Shown here: positions 45,189 through 55,042 of the stretch, piece after piece
How positions within the stretch are numbered: the stretch's first letter is position 1
How the letters are laid out: every line of letters begins with the position of its first letter
From: Candidatus Omnitrophota bacterium
GTDB lineage: Bacteria; Hinthialibacterota; Hinthialibacteria; Hinthialibacterales; Hinthialibacteraceae
Direction of reading: 5' to 3'
NCBI GenBank assembly: GCA_013177805.1
Contig: JABLXU010000022.1
Location: 79,595 to 143,594 of the forward strand
DNA length: 64,000 nucleotides
Translations under genes and position numbers: made by a program
Notes under the pieces: model-generated
Databases searched by the model: none
The model's input: the letters and a program-made list of their open reading frames with translations, nothing else
What the model was told of the DNA's origin: nothing

Positions 45189-45797
45189 ATGACAACCAAT
45201 GCCGTCATCGCCATCCGTGCCGCGATTCTGTCAGTTTACGATAAAACCGGCATCACCGGCTTCGCCCAGGCTTTATTTGAACGGCATGTGCTCATCTTAT
45301 CCACGGGGGGCACAGGTAAAGCCTTGGCAGAGGCGGGGGTTTCCTACCAAGAAGTCAGCGCCTACACCGGATCACCGGAAATGCTGCAAGGCCGGGTGAA
45401 AACCCTCCACCCCCGGATCCATGGCGGACTGCTGTTCAAGCGGGAGGATCCCGCCCAGGCGGCCGAGGCCGAAAAATACGGCATCCACCCCATCGACCTG
45501 GTGGCCGTCAACCTTTATCCCTTCGAGGCCACCATCGCCAAACCGGGCGTGACTCTGGAAGAAGCTACGGAAAACATTGACATCGGAGGGCCGGCCATGA
45601 TCCGGGCCGCAGCCAAAAATTTCCAGTCGGTCACGGTGGTCACCGATCCGGCGGATTATTCCGCCGTCCTGGATGAAATTCGCCAAGTGGGTGGCATCAC
45701 CTTCGCAACCCGTCACCGCCTGGCGGCCAAGGCGTTTCAGTACACGTCGAAATATGACCAGGCCATCGCGGCATTTTTGGCAAAACCGCTACCCTGA
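45189..45797 (+). CDS. Stand-alone IMP cyclohydrolase domain (N-terminal half of PurH)
   Basis: 202 aa. It matches only the MGS-like IMPCH domain of Pur[69 protein letters not shown] and [17 protein letters not shown]. It closes FAICAR to IMP in the last purine step. The AICAR formyltransferase half, normally following in the same chain, is absent: the frame stops here, reads on for 21 codons and stops again, with no Y-G-E-N-P-H-Q in any frame after it. Split PurH genes are known in some archaea. Confidence 0.88.
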   Translation: MTTNAVIAIRAAILSVYDKTGITGFAQALFERHVLILSTGGTGKALAEAGVSYQEVSAYTGSPEMLQGRVKTLHPRIHGGLLFKREDPAQAAEAEKYGIHPIDLVAVNLYPFEATIAKPGVTLEEATENIDIGGPAMIRAAAKNFQSVTVVTDPADYSAVLDEIRQVGGITFATRHRLAAKAFQYTSKYDQAIAAFLAKPLP

Positions 45798-46205
45798 ATG
45801 GCCACCCCCTCGTATGCGAACGCTACCGACTCCCTCGGCATGTATTTCCCTCCTGTTTCATAGTGTCTCAACCTCCTATCCTTAAGTCCAATATCTTGAC
45901 AGATCAACCTCCAGACTTTTTGGCACAGCGACACCCGTCCTTCTCCGTGCTACGTGCCAATATGGCTCAAAAAATAGGATAACCCTTTTTCTGGAACTCA
46001 ATCAAATCGTACATATAACAATATAAATCAACATGTTACAATAAAAATACGATTCTGGAATACAACTTGCTCGGATAACTAAACAGCTCGATGGGCAAGC
46101 CGGAATTGCGCCGCGGCTCCCCGCGAAGGGGAGTTGGCGTCCTGCCCACGGCTGCCGGAATGCGTTATGGCTGGAAATGACGTACAGAGATTCAAGGATG
46201 TTGAC
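45798..46205. other. Intergenic region upstream of grpE
   Basis: About 400 bases. A/T-rich at 46005-46070 with TACAAT near 46033, a possible promoter for grpE-dnaK. I looked for the CIRCE inverted repeat (TTAGCACTC-N9-GAGTGCTAA) and did not find it. Confidence 0.4.
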
Positions 46206-46883
46206 ATGTTGGATCACGCAGCACCTCCAGAGCACGAGAAACCATGCCAAGAGGAGAAAGCACATCCGAAAAAAGATGTAAAGTTCGCGTTGGAAGAAAA
46301 GTGGCAGCAAGAATCCCAAGGGGAAGAAAGCGTGGATGATTTCGTAATGAATGAAAAAGAAACGGGACAAACCACAGTTAGTGATAGTGAAACAGCGGTT
46401 ATCAGCCCCGAAGCATATCAAAAGACAGTCCAAGAACGCGATGAATATCTGGACCACCTGCGAAGATTGCAGGCGGAATTCGATAATTACCGGAAGCGGG
46501 TTCTAAAAGAAAAAGCGGAGATGCGGGACCTGTTGATTCAGGACTTCATCTTTCAATTATTGGACATCGTGGAAATCCTGGAACGGGCCTTGCATCCCGA
46601 TCATGAAACCAGTGATGTGGAATCCTATCGAAAAGGCGTGGAAATGATTTACCAGAAGTTCATGGCGGTTTTGAAGGACCAGGGATTAAGCCGGATCGAA
46701 TGCGTGGGACAGCCGTTTGACCCCTTCATCCACGAAGCGGTAATGCAAACGGAAACCACCACCATGAATCCGGGAACCGTCGTCGCGGAAATCACGCCGG
46801 GATATTTCTTGAAAGACCGGTTGCTGCGGCCTTCGCGGGTTCAAGTCGCGGTCCTGCCAAGAGAAAGTGAACAAGGCTCATGA
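46206..46883 (+). CDS. grpE: GrpE nucleotide exchange factor
   Basis: 225 aa from ATG 46206 (AAGGA 7 nt upstream). A long acidic, disordered N-terminus (1-80) precedes the coiled coil (VQERDEYLDHLRRLQAEFDNYRKR) and four-helix part, then the beta wing with GQPFDPFIHEAV and the PGYFLKDRLLRPSRVQVA ending. It releases ADP from DnaK. dnaK follows after 91 bases. Confidence 0.95.
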   Translation: MLDHAAPPEHEKPCQEEKAHPKKDVKFALEEKWQQESQGEESVDDFVMNEKETGQTTVSDSETAVISPEAYQKTVQERDEYLDHLRRLQAEFDNYRKRVLKEKAEMRDLLIQDFIFQLLDIVEILERALHPDHETSDVESYRKGVEMIYQKFMAVLKDQGLSRIECVGQPFDPFIHEAVMQTETTTMNPGTVVAEITPGYFLKDRLLRPSRVQVAVLPRESEQGS

Positions 46884-46974
46884 GCGTTGCGGTCCGGCAG
46901 GCCGTTTTCCAAAACCGGAATTCACGCCATTGGGCTGATGGTACGAAACTGGAACAATCACAGGAGAATCTATC

Positions 46975-48915
46975 ATGGGAAAAGTAATCGGAATTGACCT
47001 TGGAACCACCAATTCCGTCGTGGCCGTGATCGAGGGAGGCGAACCGGTTGTTATTCCCAATTCGGAAGGAGGCCGCACCACTCCATCGGTCGTCGCGTTT
47101 ACGGATACCGGAGAGCGGTTGGTGGGCCAGGTCGCTAAGCGTCAGGCTATTACCAATCCACACCGGACCATCTTTTCGGCCAAGCGGTTCATCGGCCGGA
47201 ACATCCATGAAGTGCAAGAAGAAATCAAACGCGTTCCCTATAAAGTGGTCCCCACCGGCGATGGAGGTGTCGCTTTCGAAATCGAAGGAAAAACCTACAA
47301 ACCGGAGGAAATCTCGGCGCGGATCTTGCAAAAAATGAAACAAACCGCCGAAGATTACCTGGGTCAAAAAGTGACCCAGGCGGTCATCACGGTTCCCGCG
47401 TATTTCAACGATAGTCAGCGGCAGTCGACCAAAGATGCCGGCCGGATCGCCGGTCTGGAAGTCCTGCGTATCATCAACGAGCCGACCGCCGCCGCCCTGG
47501 CCTATGGCCTGGAAAAGAAAAAAGACGAGAAAATCGCCGTGTACGACTTCGGCGGCGGCACGTTCGATATTTCCATCCTCGAACTCGGTGAGGGCATCTT
47601 CGAGGTCAAATCCACCAACGGCGACACGCATCTGGGCGGAGACGACATCGACCAGGCCATCATCGACTACATTGTCGCCGAATTCCGCAAGGATACGGGG
47701 ATCGATATCAGCAAGGACCCCATGGCCCTGCAGCGGCTGAAGGATGCGGCCGAAAAAGCCAAGTGCGAACTCTCCAGCACCATGGAAACCTCGATCGATA
47801 TCCCCTTCATCACGGCGGACGCCTCGGGACCCAAGCACCTGCAGATGAAACTCTCCCGGGCCAAATTCGAACAGATCGCCGGACCGATCATGGACCGCTC
47901 CATCGAACCCTGCAAACGGGCATTGGCCGACGCCGGCCTGCAGCCGTCCGATATTGACGAGGTAGTCCTGGTGGGCGGATCCACCCGCATTCCCTACGTC
48001 CAGCGGATCGTCACCTCCCTGTTCGGAAAAGAACCTCACAAGGGGGTGAATCCTGACGAAGTCGTAGCCGTGGGCGCGGCCATCCAGGCCGGCGTGCTCA
48101 GCAAGGAAGTCAAAGACGTGCTGCTGCTCGATGTGACTCCCCTTTCCCTGGGCATCGAAACCTTGGGCGACGTGTTCACCCGGCTGATCGAGCGCAACAC
48201 CACCATCCCTACGCGCAAAAGCCAAATCTTCTCCACCGCGTCCGACAACCAGCCGGCGGTGTCGATTCATGTCCTCCAGGGTGAACGCGAAATCGCCTCG
48301 CAAAACCGGACCATCGGCCGCTTCGACTTGATCGGCATCCCCCCCGCGCCCCGCGGTATCCCGCAGATCGAGGTGACGTTCGACATCGACGCTAACGGCA
48401 TTCTCCACGTTTCCGCCAAAGACCTGGGGACAGGCAAAGAACAAAAGATCCGCATCGAGTCCTCCAGCGGCCTGTCGGAAGAAGAGATCAAACGGATGGT
48501 CCGGGACGCCGAGTTGCACGCGGAAGAGGACAAGCGCAAGAAGGAAGAGGCCATTCTGCGCAACGAGGCCGACCAACTGGTCTACACGACGGAAAAGTCG
48601 CTGCGCGAATACGGGGATAAAATATCCGCGGCCGACAAACAGGCCGTGGAAAACGCGGTCCAGGACTTGCGCAAGGCTTTGGAAGGCACCGATATGACGG
48701 CCATTCGCCTCAAACGGGATGCCCTCGCGCAAGTCAGCCAAAAATTAGGCCAGGCCATCTACGAAGACATTGCCAAACAACAAGCGGCGGCGGGAGCCGG
48801 AGGCAGCACCAACGGCCACGCCGGGGCCTCGGCGGGAACCTCGAGCCGCGAAACGGGCTCCACCCCGGGCAAGGATGATGTGGTGGACGCGGAGTACACC
48901 GTGGAAAAGGAATGA
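46975..48915 (+). CDS. dnaK: Chaperone DnaK (Hsp70)
   Basis: 646 aa, full length. Phosphate loops [17 protein letters not shown] and [15 protein letters not shown], the adenosine motif [13 protein letters not shown], the linker [14 protein letters not shown] and the substrate domain are all intact. The C-terminal lid ends in a Gly/Ala/Ser-rich tail and the usual acidic end ([13 protein letters not shown]). AGGAG is 8 nt before the ATG. It follows grpE; no dnaJ is adjacent. Confidence 0.98.
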   Translation: MGKVIGIDLGTTNSVVAVIEGGEPVVIPNSEGGRTTPSVVAFTDTGERLVGQVAKRQAITNPHRTIFSAKRFIGRNIHEVQEEIKRVPYKVVPTGDGGVAFEIEGKTYKPEEISARILQKMKQTAEDYLGQKVTQAVITVPAYFNDSQRQSTKDAGRIAGLEVLRIINEPTAAALAYGLEKKKDEKIAVYDFGGGTFDISILELGEGIFEVKSTNGDTHLGGDDIDQAIIDYIVAEFRKDTGIDISKDPMALQRLKDAAEKAKCELSSTMETSIDIPFITADASGPKHLQMKLSRAKFEQIAGPIMDRSIEPCKRALADAGLQPSDIDEVVLVGGSTRIPYVQRIVTSLFGKEPHKGVNPDEVVAVGAAIQAGVLSKEVKDVLLLDVTPLSLGIETLGDVFTRLIERNTTIPTRKSQIFSTASDNQPAVSIHVLQGEREIASQNRTIGRFDLIGIPPAPRGIPQIEVTFDIDANGILHVSAKDLGTGKEQKIRIESSSGLSEEEIKRMVRDAELHAEEDKRKKEEAILRNEADQLVYTTEKSLREYGDKISAADKQAVENAVQDLRKALEGTDMTAIRLKRDALAQVSQKLGQAIYEDIAKQQAAAGAGGSTNGHAGASAGTSSRETGSTPGKDDVVDAEYTVEKE

Positions 48916-48936
48916 CGGGACAATTGACAGATTCAT

Positions 48937-48976
48937 GCCGGGAGCTTTCAATGAGCAGGCTCCCGGTTACTCGTTT
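48937..48976 (+). terminator. Weak terminator-like hairpin after dnaK
   Basis: CCGGGAGC (48938-48945) pairs with GCTCCCGG (48959-48966); the T run after it is interrupted (TTACTCGTTT). Confidence 0.4.
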
Positions 48977-49051
48977 AGGCAGAACCTGTCCTGGAGGCGG
49001 AACCTGCCAGCCTTACCGTCCTTGAAATTGCGTTGACTGAGGAGGTCGAAA

Positions 49052-49381
49052 ATGCCGACGTATGATTATGTGTGCGATCATTGCGGACACGCATTCGAAC
49101 TGTTTCAATCGATGAAGGAATCTCCCATACAGGAATGCCCCCACTGCCATGTCAACGGGGAGGTTCGCCGCTTGATCGGTACCGGAGCGGGGATCATCTT
49201 CAAAGGCACCGGCTTCTACGAGACGGATTACAAACGCAAGCCGGCCGCGTCCTCCGGGGAGGGAAAAACGAACGGCAAGACTTCCTGTTCCTGCGCGGAC
49301 ACCGGAAAATCACACATCGAGTCCAAGACAGAATCCAAGTCTGATTCCACGAAAGACCCTTCACCCGTGAAAACGGCCTGA
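49052..49381 (+). CDS. FmdB family zinc-ribbon protein
   Basis: 109 aa. M-P-T-Y-D-Y-V-C-D-H-C-G-H at the N-terminus is diagnostic; cysteines at 8 and 11 and at 29 and 32 form the zinc ribbon. GGTGFYETDYK ends the conserved part, followed by a Ser/Lys/Thr-rich tail. FmdB proteins are putative regulators or assembly factors with no settled role; they often sit by chaperone genes, as here after dnaK. GAGGAGG precedes the ATG. Confidence 0.93.
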   Translation: MPTYDYVCDHCGHAFELFQSMKESPIQECPHCHVNGEVRRLIGTGAGIIFKGTGFYETDYKRKPAASSGEGKTNGKTSCSCADTGKSHIESKTESKSDSTKDPSPVKTA

Positions 49382-49402
49382 ACGGAACAGCCTCAATCCG
49401 GC

Positions 49403-49825
49403 ATGTTTTCAGGAGGAATCTTATCTCTTCCGTCTTGGCGTTCGGCCCTGTTTTTGGGAGGAGGATCCGTGCTCATCGTCCTGCTGATTTTGATGGGCCG
49501 GCTGGCGGTTCTCTCCGGCCAAGCCTGCCGGGGGGCCGGTGAAGCGCTCCTCGCGGGCCGGGTGGAAGAAGCGTTTCAGGCATACCTGGAGTCGATCCGA
49601 CATGATTTCCCAGGCAATCCTTACAGCCCCAAAGCTTTACGGGGCGCCTTGAACATCATCGATGGATACCATGAGCAAGGCCAGGCCGAAAAGGAACGTC
49701 ACGCATTGGAGGACTTGCGCGCTGTTCTCTATTCCATTCGCTCGTTTCACCAGCCGTACGCGGATTTCCTGCGCCAGACCGAACAACGCCTGCGGTCTTT
49801 GGAAACCCAATCCCCCTTCCCTTGA
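49403..49825 (+). CDS. Small anchored helical protein at the head of the Bat operon
   Basis: 140 aa. One transmembrane segment (SALFLGGGSVLIVLLILMG) and a helical soluble part (AGEALLAGRVEEAFQAYLESI; NIIDGYHEQGQAEKERHALEDL) with TPR-like spacing. It lies 21 bases after the FmdB gene and just before the BatD-like gene. Not recognised as a named family; position suggests a Bat accessory protein. Confidence 0.6.
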   Translation: MFSGGILSLPSWRSALFLGGGSVLIVLLILMGRLAVLSGQACRGAGEALLAGRVEEAFQAYLESIRHDFPGNPYSPKALRGALNIIDGYHEQGQAEKERHALEDLRAVLYSIRSFHQPYADFLRQTEQRLRSLETQSPFP

Positions 49826-49871
49826 ATCGAGGGGCCGGATCGGACCGTGCCTTCAGACTGCGGCCTGGGTT

Positions 49872-50756
49872 TTGTTTTTCTGCGCCGTCCTCTTGAATGC
49901 GGCTCCGGAAGAAACGGCGGATTCCCCTCCCTCCGGAACGCCCTCCCTGGAGATTACCCTCCGCACCGAAGGCCCGCAGGCCGGGGAGGTCCATGCCGGT
50001 CAAACTTTTCTTTGGCGGATCATCGTCCGTTGGTACGGCGGTGGCCCGCAAATCAATCCCGAGATCAAAAAAGAACCGATTTTCGAAAATCTGACAGTTT
50101 TGACACGTTCCACTACCCTCCGTACTGGAAGCACAGATGACCGCCTCTTCCATGAAAAAGAATTTCTTTACACCCTGCGCCCGAACAACGAAGGAGACGC
50201 CATCATCGGAGCATCGGCGGTCGCGTATACACAACCGGATTCCGGCTCGGCAGGTCAAGAAGCGTATCTGACCGCCCCGCCCCTCGTGTTGACGGTATCA
50301 CCGGCGCCGTTTTCCTGGAGCGAGGCGGTGGGAAACGCGGCGCGGAATCCCTATGGGCAATTTGCCGGCGCTTTTTTGATCTTGGCCGCGGGGGTAGGCG
50401 TTACTCTCTGGCGGTGGAGACGTTCCAAAAGAACTGAATCACAAGGCCTGCCGGCCGCAACCACAGACCCGGCTCTCGAAGCTTTGGATGAAGCCGACCG
50501 GTTCCGGCTGGAGGGAGACCGCGCGCGCTACGTCCGGATGCTGGAAAAAGCCGTATTGCTGGCCCTTAAAAAACGCCAGCCGGATATCGAGGGCGGCTTG
50601 TCCGCGTTTCGCGGCCGGTTGGAGGAACCGGAAAGGGCCGTCCTGGCGCGCTTTTTGGATGAATGCGAACAGGTCAAGTTCGCGCCCAGCATCCCTTCGC
50701 CGGACCAATTGGACAGGATCCGGGATGAGGCCAAACGCTTGGTCTCTCCGGCATAA
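49872..50756 (+). CDS. BatD-like membrane protein
   Basis: The reading frame is open from 49662, overlapping the previous gene; the coding start is unresolved. TTG 49872 gives 294 aa; the signal-like run AAWVLFFCAVLLNAAPEE straddles it and suggests a start slightly earlier, perhaps a non-standard codon. A beta-sandwich (SLEITLRTEGPQAGEVHAGQ; EKEFLYTLRPNNEGDAII) is followed by a transmembrane helix (FAGAFLILAAGVGVTLW) and a helical cytoplasmic tail. The pattern matches BatD proteins. It precedes moxR. Confidence 0.65.
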   Translation: MFFCAVLLNAAPEETADSPPSGTPSLEITLRTEGPQAGEVHAGQTFLWRIIVRWYGGGPQINPEIKKEPIFENLTVLTRSTTLRTGSTDDRLFHEKEFLYTLRPNNEGDAIIGASAVAYTQPDSGSAGQEAYLTAPPLVLTVSPAPFSWSEAVGNAARNPYGQFAGAFLILAAGVGVTLWRWRRSKRTESQGLPAATTDPALEALDEADRFRLEGDRARYVRMLEKAVLLALKKRQPDIEGGLSAFRGRLEEPERAVLARFLDECEQVKFAPSIPSPDQLDRIRDEAKRLVSPA

Positions 50757-50874
50757 ACCGCTATAGTCACTGGGGAATTGGCATGCATCTCATGAAATCC
50801 CCTGGTGTGCCGGTCGTGGTGGAAACCGGCAGTTGCTCATTCCCGCAGTCTGACGGCAAAGGAGGAAAGCGTTC

Positions 50875-51879
50875 GTGGTAGAAGCCGTGTCATCCAGTCA
50901 CGATATTCATGCCATCGCGGAACGGATTCGGCAGGAAAGTTCCTTTATCCCTCCCCTCATAGAACAAGTCGACCGGGTCATCATCGGCCAGCGGTATATG
51001 GTCGAACGCCTGCTGATCGGATTGTTGACCGGCGGGCATGTGCTGCTCGAAGGAGTGCCCGGCCTGGCCAAAACACTGACGGTCTCGACCTTGGCCAAAA
51101 CGATCCGGGCCTCGTTTCAACGGATCCAGTTCACACCCGACCTGCTCCCCGCCGACCTCATCGGGACCATGATTTACAACCAGCAAACCGGTGCCTTCGT
51201 CCCCAAAAAAGGCCCCCTTTTCGCCCATATCATCCTGGCGGACGAAATCAACCGCGCGCCGGCTAAGGTCCAAAGCGCCTTGCTCGAAGCCATGCAGGAA
51301 AAACAGGTTACCATCGGCGATACGACGTATCCCTTACCCGCCCCCTTTCTGGTCATGGCCACCCAGAATCCGATCGAGCAGGAGGGAACGTATCCGCTCC
51401 CCGAAGCCCAAGTGGACCGCTTCATGCTCAAACTGAAGATTACCTATCCCACCAAGGCCGAAGAACGGGCCATCCTCGACCGCATGACCGGTGAAGACTA
51501 TGAACAACCGGAACCGGTTCTGGATCCGGAACGGATTCTCGAAGCCCAAAGAGTCGTGCGGCAGGTGTATGTGGACAGCAAAATCCGGGACTACATCGTG
51601 GACATCGTCTTCGCCACCCGGGCGCCCCGGATGTACAACCTCAACATCGAGGACCTGATCGAATACGGCGCCTCGCCCCGCGCGACCATCTACCTTACCA
51701 TTGCCGCCAAAGCCCACGCGTTCATCAAAGGCCGCGGGTACGTGACCCCCGAAGACGTGAAATCCATCGGCATGGACGTGCTGCGCCACCGCGTGATCCT
51801 CAGCTACGAAGCGGAAGCGGAAGAAATGACACCCGAACAAGTGGTGCAACGGATCTTCGACACCGTGGAAGTCCCCTGA
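50875..51879 (+). CDS. MoxR-family AAA+ ATPase
   Basis: 334 aa. GTG start with GGAGG 9 nt upstream. Walker A GVPGLAKT at 60-67, Walker B HIILADEINRAP near 118-129, sensor 1 VMATQNPIEQEGTYPLPEAQ, then the lid. MoxR ATPases work as chaperones with VWA partners, here BatA/BatB and the DUF58 protein two genes on. This is the Bat-operon type layout (moxR-DUF58-batD-batA-batB). Confidence 0.95.
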   Translation: MVEAVSSSHDIHAIAERIRQESSFIPPLIEQVDRVIIGQRYMVERLLIGLLTGGHVLLEGVPGLAKTLTVSTLAKTIRASFQRIQFTPDLLPADLIGTMIYNQQTGAFVPKKGPLFAHIILADEINRAPAKVQSALLEAMQEKQVTIGDTTYPLPAPFLVMATQNPIEQEGTYPLPEAQVDRFMLKLKITYPTKAEERAILDRMTGEDYEQPEPVLDPERILEAQRVVRQVYVDSKIRDYIVDIVFATRAPRMYNLNIEDLIEYGASPRATIYLTIAAKAHAFIKGRGYVTPEDVKSIGMDVLRHRVILSYEAEAEEMTPEQVVQRIFDTVEVP

Positions 51880-51895
51880 GACGGAGCGGCGCGTC

Positions 51896-52798
51896 ATGAC
51901 GCACACTCCCGCCATCTCCATCATCGTCCGCACGTACAACCGCCCCCGGCGGCTCCGGGAATGTTTGCATTCGCTCTCCCAACAGACCTGGCGGGATTTC
52001 GAAACACTGGTCGTTAACGACGCGGGCGATGACGTGGAATCCCTCCTCTCCCAAGAGTTGGGAACACTGCCCTTCCGGTATCTCCGCAATCCCGAAAACC
52101 GCGGACGCACGGCTTGTCTCAATATCGGCGTGGAAGCGGCACGGGGGGAGTACATCGGCTTTCTGGACGACGACGACATAGTGTACCCTGTCCATTTACA
52201 AACCTTGATGGAAGCGGCCCGCCCCCAACGGCGGCCCGTCGTCTACACGGATGTTCTGAATGTGACCTATCAACCCGGTCCCCGGACGGGCGAGTGGATC
52301 CGCGAAAAAGAACAACTGGTCTATTCCTTTGATTTCGACGCCGATAATTTTTTGTTAGCCAACTACATTCCCATCCATTGCCTGGCCATCCGCCGGGATT
52401 GCTTCGACCGGGTAGGTCCCTTCGATGAATCGTTGACCATTCTCGAAGATTGGGAATTTTTAATCCGCCTTTCCCGGAGTTTTCCGTTCCTGCACATCCC
52501 CAAAATTACGGGAGAATACCGGCGGCGCGATGACAACTCCAACATCCGGGAAAGCGAAGCGTACCCGGTTAACGAACAAATCATCAAACGGCGGTACCGG
52601 AACGAACGGGACGCCCTGTTCGACAAAATATTCAAACGGACATTTCAGCAACAAAGGGAAATCCGCCAGCAGACCTTTCATGCCCAGATGCTGATGCAGC
52701 AGATTCACCATCTCCAGGGACAACTGGCCCAAGCCCGGAGTGACGCCGCCCGGCCGCGGAATGCGCCCGGCGCGCAACAAGGAGAACCATCGGCATGA
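51896..52798 (+). CDS. GT2 family glycosyltransferase inside the Bat operon
   Basis: 300 aa. GT-A fold: ISIIVRTYNRPRRLRECLHSL at the N-terminus, donor site with D91-D94 in FLDDDDIVYP, and the acceptor/base region ESLTILEDWEFLIRLS. The last 60 residues are a Gln-rich coiled coil (FQQQREIRQQTFHAQM). Its stop overlaps the DUF58 start (ATGA), and only 16 bases separate it from moxR, so it is firmly part of the operon. GT2 genes are not usual Bat operon members. Substrate unknown. Confidence 0.88.
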   Translation: MTHTPAISIIVRTYNRPRRLRECLHSLSQQTWRDFETLVVNDAGDDVESLLSQELGTLPFRYLRNPENRGRTACLNIGVEAARGEYIGFLDDDDIVYPVHLQTLMEAARPQRRPVVYTDVLNVTYQPGPRTGEWIREKEQLVYSFDFDADNFLLANYIPIHCLAIRRDCFDRVGPFDESLTILEDWEFLIRLSRSFPFLHIPKITGEYRRRDDNSNIRESEAYPVNEQIIKRRYRNERDALFDKIFKRTFQQQREIRQQTFHAQMLMQQIHHLQGQLAQARSDAARPRNAPGAQQGEPSA

Positions 52799-53670
52799 TT
52801 CCACGGGAACTGATCCGGAAAATCCGGCGGATCGAAATCCGCACCAACCGCATGGTCAACGATGTCCTCGCCGGGGAATACCACTCGGTCTTCAAGGGAC
52901 GGGGGGTAGAGTTCGAGGAAGTGCGCGAATATATGCACGGGGACGATATCCGCACCATCGATTGGAACGTCACCGCCCGGATGGGCAATCCGTTCGTGAA
53001 ACGGTACCGCGAGGAGCGGGAACTGACGGTCATGCTCGCGGTGGACGCCTCGTCCTCCAGCCTCTTCGGCACGGCAGATAAAATGAAGGGGGAACTGGCG
53101 GTGGAACTCTCGGCGGTGCTGGCCTTTTCCGCCATTAAAAACAACGACCGGGTCGGGTTGGTGCTCTTCACGGACCGGGTAGAGAAATTCATCCCTCCCA
53201 AGAAGGGCAAAAAGCATGTGCTCCGTCTGATCCGCGAATTGTTGATGTTCGAACCGGCGGGCGGCTCGACCGATATCAAAACGGCGATGGATTTTCTGGG
53301 CAAAATTCTAACCCGGAAAACCGTAGTGTTCTTGCTGTCCGATTTTCTTAGCGCCGGATACGAAGAGGCACTGCGGATGATGAACAACCGCCACGATTTG
53401 GTCACCATTAGCATCACCGATCCCCGGGAAATCGAAATGCCGCCCATCGGATTTCTGGAATTGCAAGACGCGGAAACCGGGGAAATCGTGATCGTCGATA
53501 CCTATGACGCCAGCATCCGGCAACGGTTGGCCAACACCGCCGCCACCGACCTGGATCAATTGACGAAAAGTTTCAAGCGGATGCAGGTGGATCACATCCC
53601 GGTCCGCACGGATAAGCCATACATCGATCCGCTGGTCCGCTTCTTCCAACAGCGGGCCAAACGCTATTGA
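52795..53670 (+). CDS. DUF58 domain (VWA-like) protein
   Basis: 291 aa, no signal peptide. The N-terminal part holds F-K-G-R-G-V-E-F-E-E-V-R-E-Y and D-D-I-R-T-I-D-W-N-V-T-A-R, the DUF58 signature; a VWA-like core follows (VMLAVDASSSSLF, NDRVGLVLFTD). Usually encoded next to moxR and thought to be its substrate or partner. Translationally coupled to the GT2 gene by a 4-base overlap. Confidence 0.92.
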   Translation: MIPRELIRKIRRIEIRTNRMVNDVLAGEYHSVFKGRGVEFEEVREYMHGDDIRTIDWNVTARMGNPFVKRYREERELTVMLAVDASSSSLFGTADKMKGELAVELSAVLAFSAIKNNDRVGLVLFTDRVEKFIPPKKGKKHVLRLIRELLMFEPAGGSTDIKTAMDFLGKILTRKTVVFLLSDFLSAGYEEALRMMNNRHDLVTISITDPREIEMPPIGFLELQDAETGEIVIVDTYDASIRQRLANTAATDLDQLTKSFKRMQVDHIPVRTDKPYIDPLVRFFQQRAKRY

Positions 53671-53702
53671 TCGATTCTGGGAGGTCACTTCGAGGCATCG
53701 CC

Positions 53703-55025
53703 ATGCGGGATATTGTCGTTTCCACTGTGACGATCGGATTGCTGCTCGTGATCCTGGTTTTGCTGTTGCTCGGCCCGGGCGGTTCCCAGCCCTTATCCTT
53801 CATGCTTCCCGAACAACAGCGCACCCTGGCCGCCGCCTTCGAGGCCCAAGGACTGTATGAACAGGCCGTGGAAGCCTACCGCCGCTACCTGGAAATGGCC
53901 GCCATCCCGGATGAGCAGCGGGCGAACCTGCTGTACCGCATCGGCACGCTCTACCTGGATCAATTGGCCGATTACGAAAACGCGCTGGCCACATTTATCC
54001 GCGTCAGCCACCTTTATCCCAAGGCCGCCGTCGCCCGCGAGGCCGAAAAGCGGATGGTACGCTGCTTTGAAGAATTGCGGCGCGGCACCGACGCCCAACG
54101 CAAACTGAAACAATTGACCGACCTCAAACCGGAAGAAGACCAACCGGGAACCGGCCCGGTGGTCGCGCAAATCGGTGACCGCCAGATCACCCGCGATCAA
54201 CTGGAGCGGGAACTGAACCAACTCCCCGAAGCCCAACGGAAAATCTACGAAGATCCGGCAAAAAAACGGGAATATCTTCACTCCAAACTCATGGAAGAAC
54301 TTCTCTATGACATGGCCCTCCGGAAGGAATACGATAAGAACAAAGAGATCCGCAAGCAGGTGCGCGAATTCGAGAAAATGCTGCTGGCGAACCGCGTCAT
54401 GGAAGAAGAAATCCGGCAAAAAGTCCAGGTCTCTCCCGGCGACATCGAACTATACTACAAGGCCCATCCGGAAGAATTCTCCGTTCCATTGACCCTGCGG
54501 ATCGCGCATATCCAAGTCTCCACGTTGGAAAAAGCGCAGGAGGTTAAACAAGCCATTGCCGAAGGCAAAACCTTCGAACAGGCAGCCGCGGAATTTTCCG
54601 AAGACTCCCAAACCAAAAACCGCGGCGGCGAACTCGGGACTCTCCAGGAAGGACGGGACACCGTACCCGGTTTCGGCCCCTCCAAGGCTGTCGCGGATCA
54701 ATTGTTCGCCTTGGAGGAAAATCAAATCAGCGACCCAATCCCAGGCCCTGGCGGGTATCACATCTTTCGGATCGTGCAACGCATCCCCGGCCGGCTAATG
54801 CCCCTTGAGGAAGTGCGATCCCAAGCGGAGCGCCAAGTATGGTTGCGCAAAGCCCGGGAATTGCAAAATGATCTGCTGCAACGTTTATTGAAAGCGGAAA
54901 ATGTGAAGATTTTCGACTCGTCCCTCATCGAATCCCCTTCGGCTCCAGCCGGACCACCAATTCCGGCACAATCCCATCCCGCGCCACCGAATCCTGCTCC
55001 AGTGGATCCAAGGGGAACGCAGTAA
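53703..55025 (+). CDS. Anchored TPR-PpiC peptidyl-prolyl isomerase
   Basis: 440 aa from ATG 53703 (GAGG 7 nt upstream). A signal anchor (STVTIGLLLVILVLLLLG) opens it. Residues 35-115 hold two TPR-like units (GLYEQAVEAYRRYLEMA; DYENALATFIRVSHLYP). A SurA-like N-domain follows (IGDRQITRDQLERELNQLP), and the parvulin domain lies near 265-350 (LRIAHIQVSTLEKAQEVKQAI; F-G-P-S-K-A-V-A-D-Q-L-F). The C-terminus is Pro-rich. It would fold exported proteins in the periplasm. Sitting within a Bat operon is unusual. Confidence 0.88.
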   Translation: MRDIVVSTVTIGLLLVILVLLLLGPGGSQPLSFMLPEQQRTLAAAFEAQGLYEQAVEAYRRYLEMAAIPDEQRANLLYRIGTLYLDQLADYENALATFIRVSHLYPKAAVAREAEKRMVRCFEELRRGTDAQRKLKQLTDLKPEEDQPGTGPVVAQIGDRQITRDQLERELNQLPEAQRKIYEDPAKKREYLHSKLMEELLYDMALRKEYDKNKEIRKQVREFEKMLLANRVMEEEIRQKVQVSPGDIELYYKAHPEEFSVPLTLRIAHIQVSTLEKAQEVKQAIAEGKTFEQAAAEFSEDSQTKNRGGELGTLQEGRDTVPGFGPSKAVADQLFALEENQISDPIPGPGGYHIFRIVQRIPGRLMPLEEVRSQAERQVWLRKARELQNDLLQRLLKAENVKIFDSSLIESPSAPAGPPIPAQSHPAPPNPAPVDPRGTQ

Positions 55026-55042
55026 AGGAATTCTATTCCGAA

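Noticed and set aside
45798..46205. CIRCE/HrcA operator upstream of the chaperone genes
   Set aside because: Looked for TTAGCACTC-N9-GAGTGCTAA before grpE, dnaK and groEL; none found.
46792..48741. Minus-strand frame of 649 codons
   Set aside because: Antisense shadow of dnaK.
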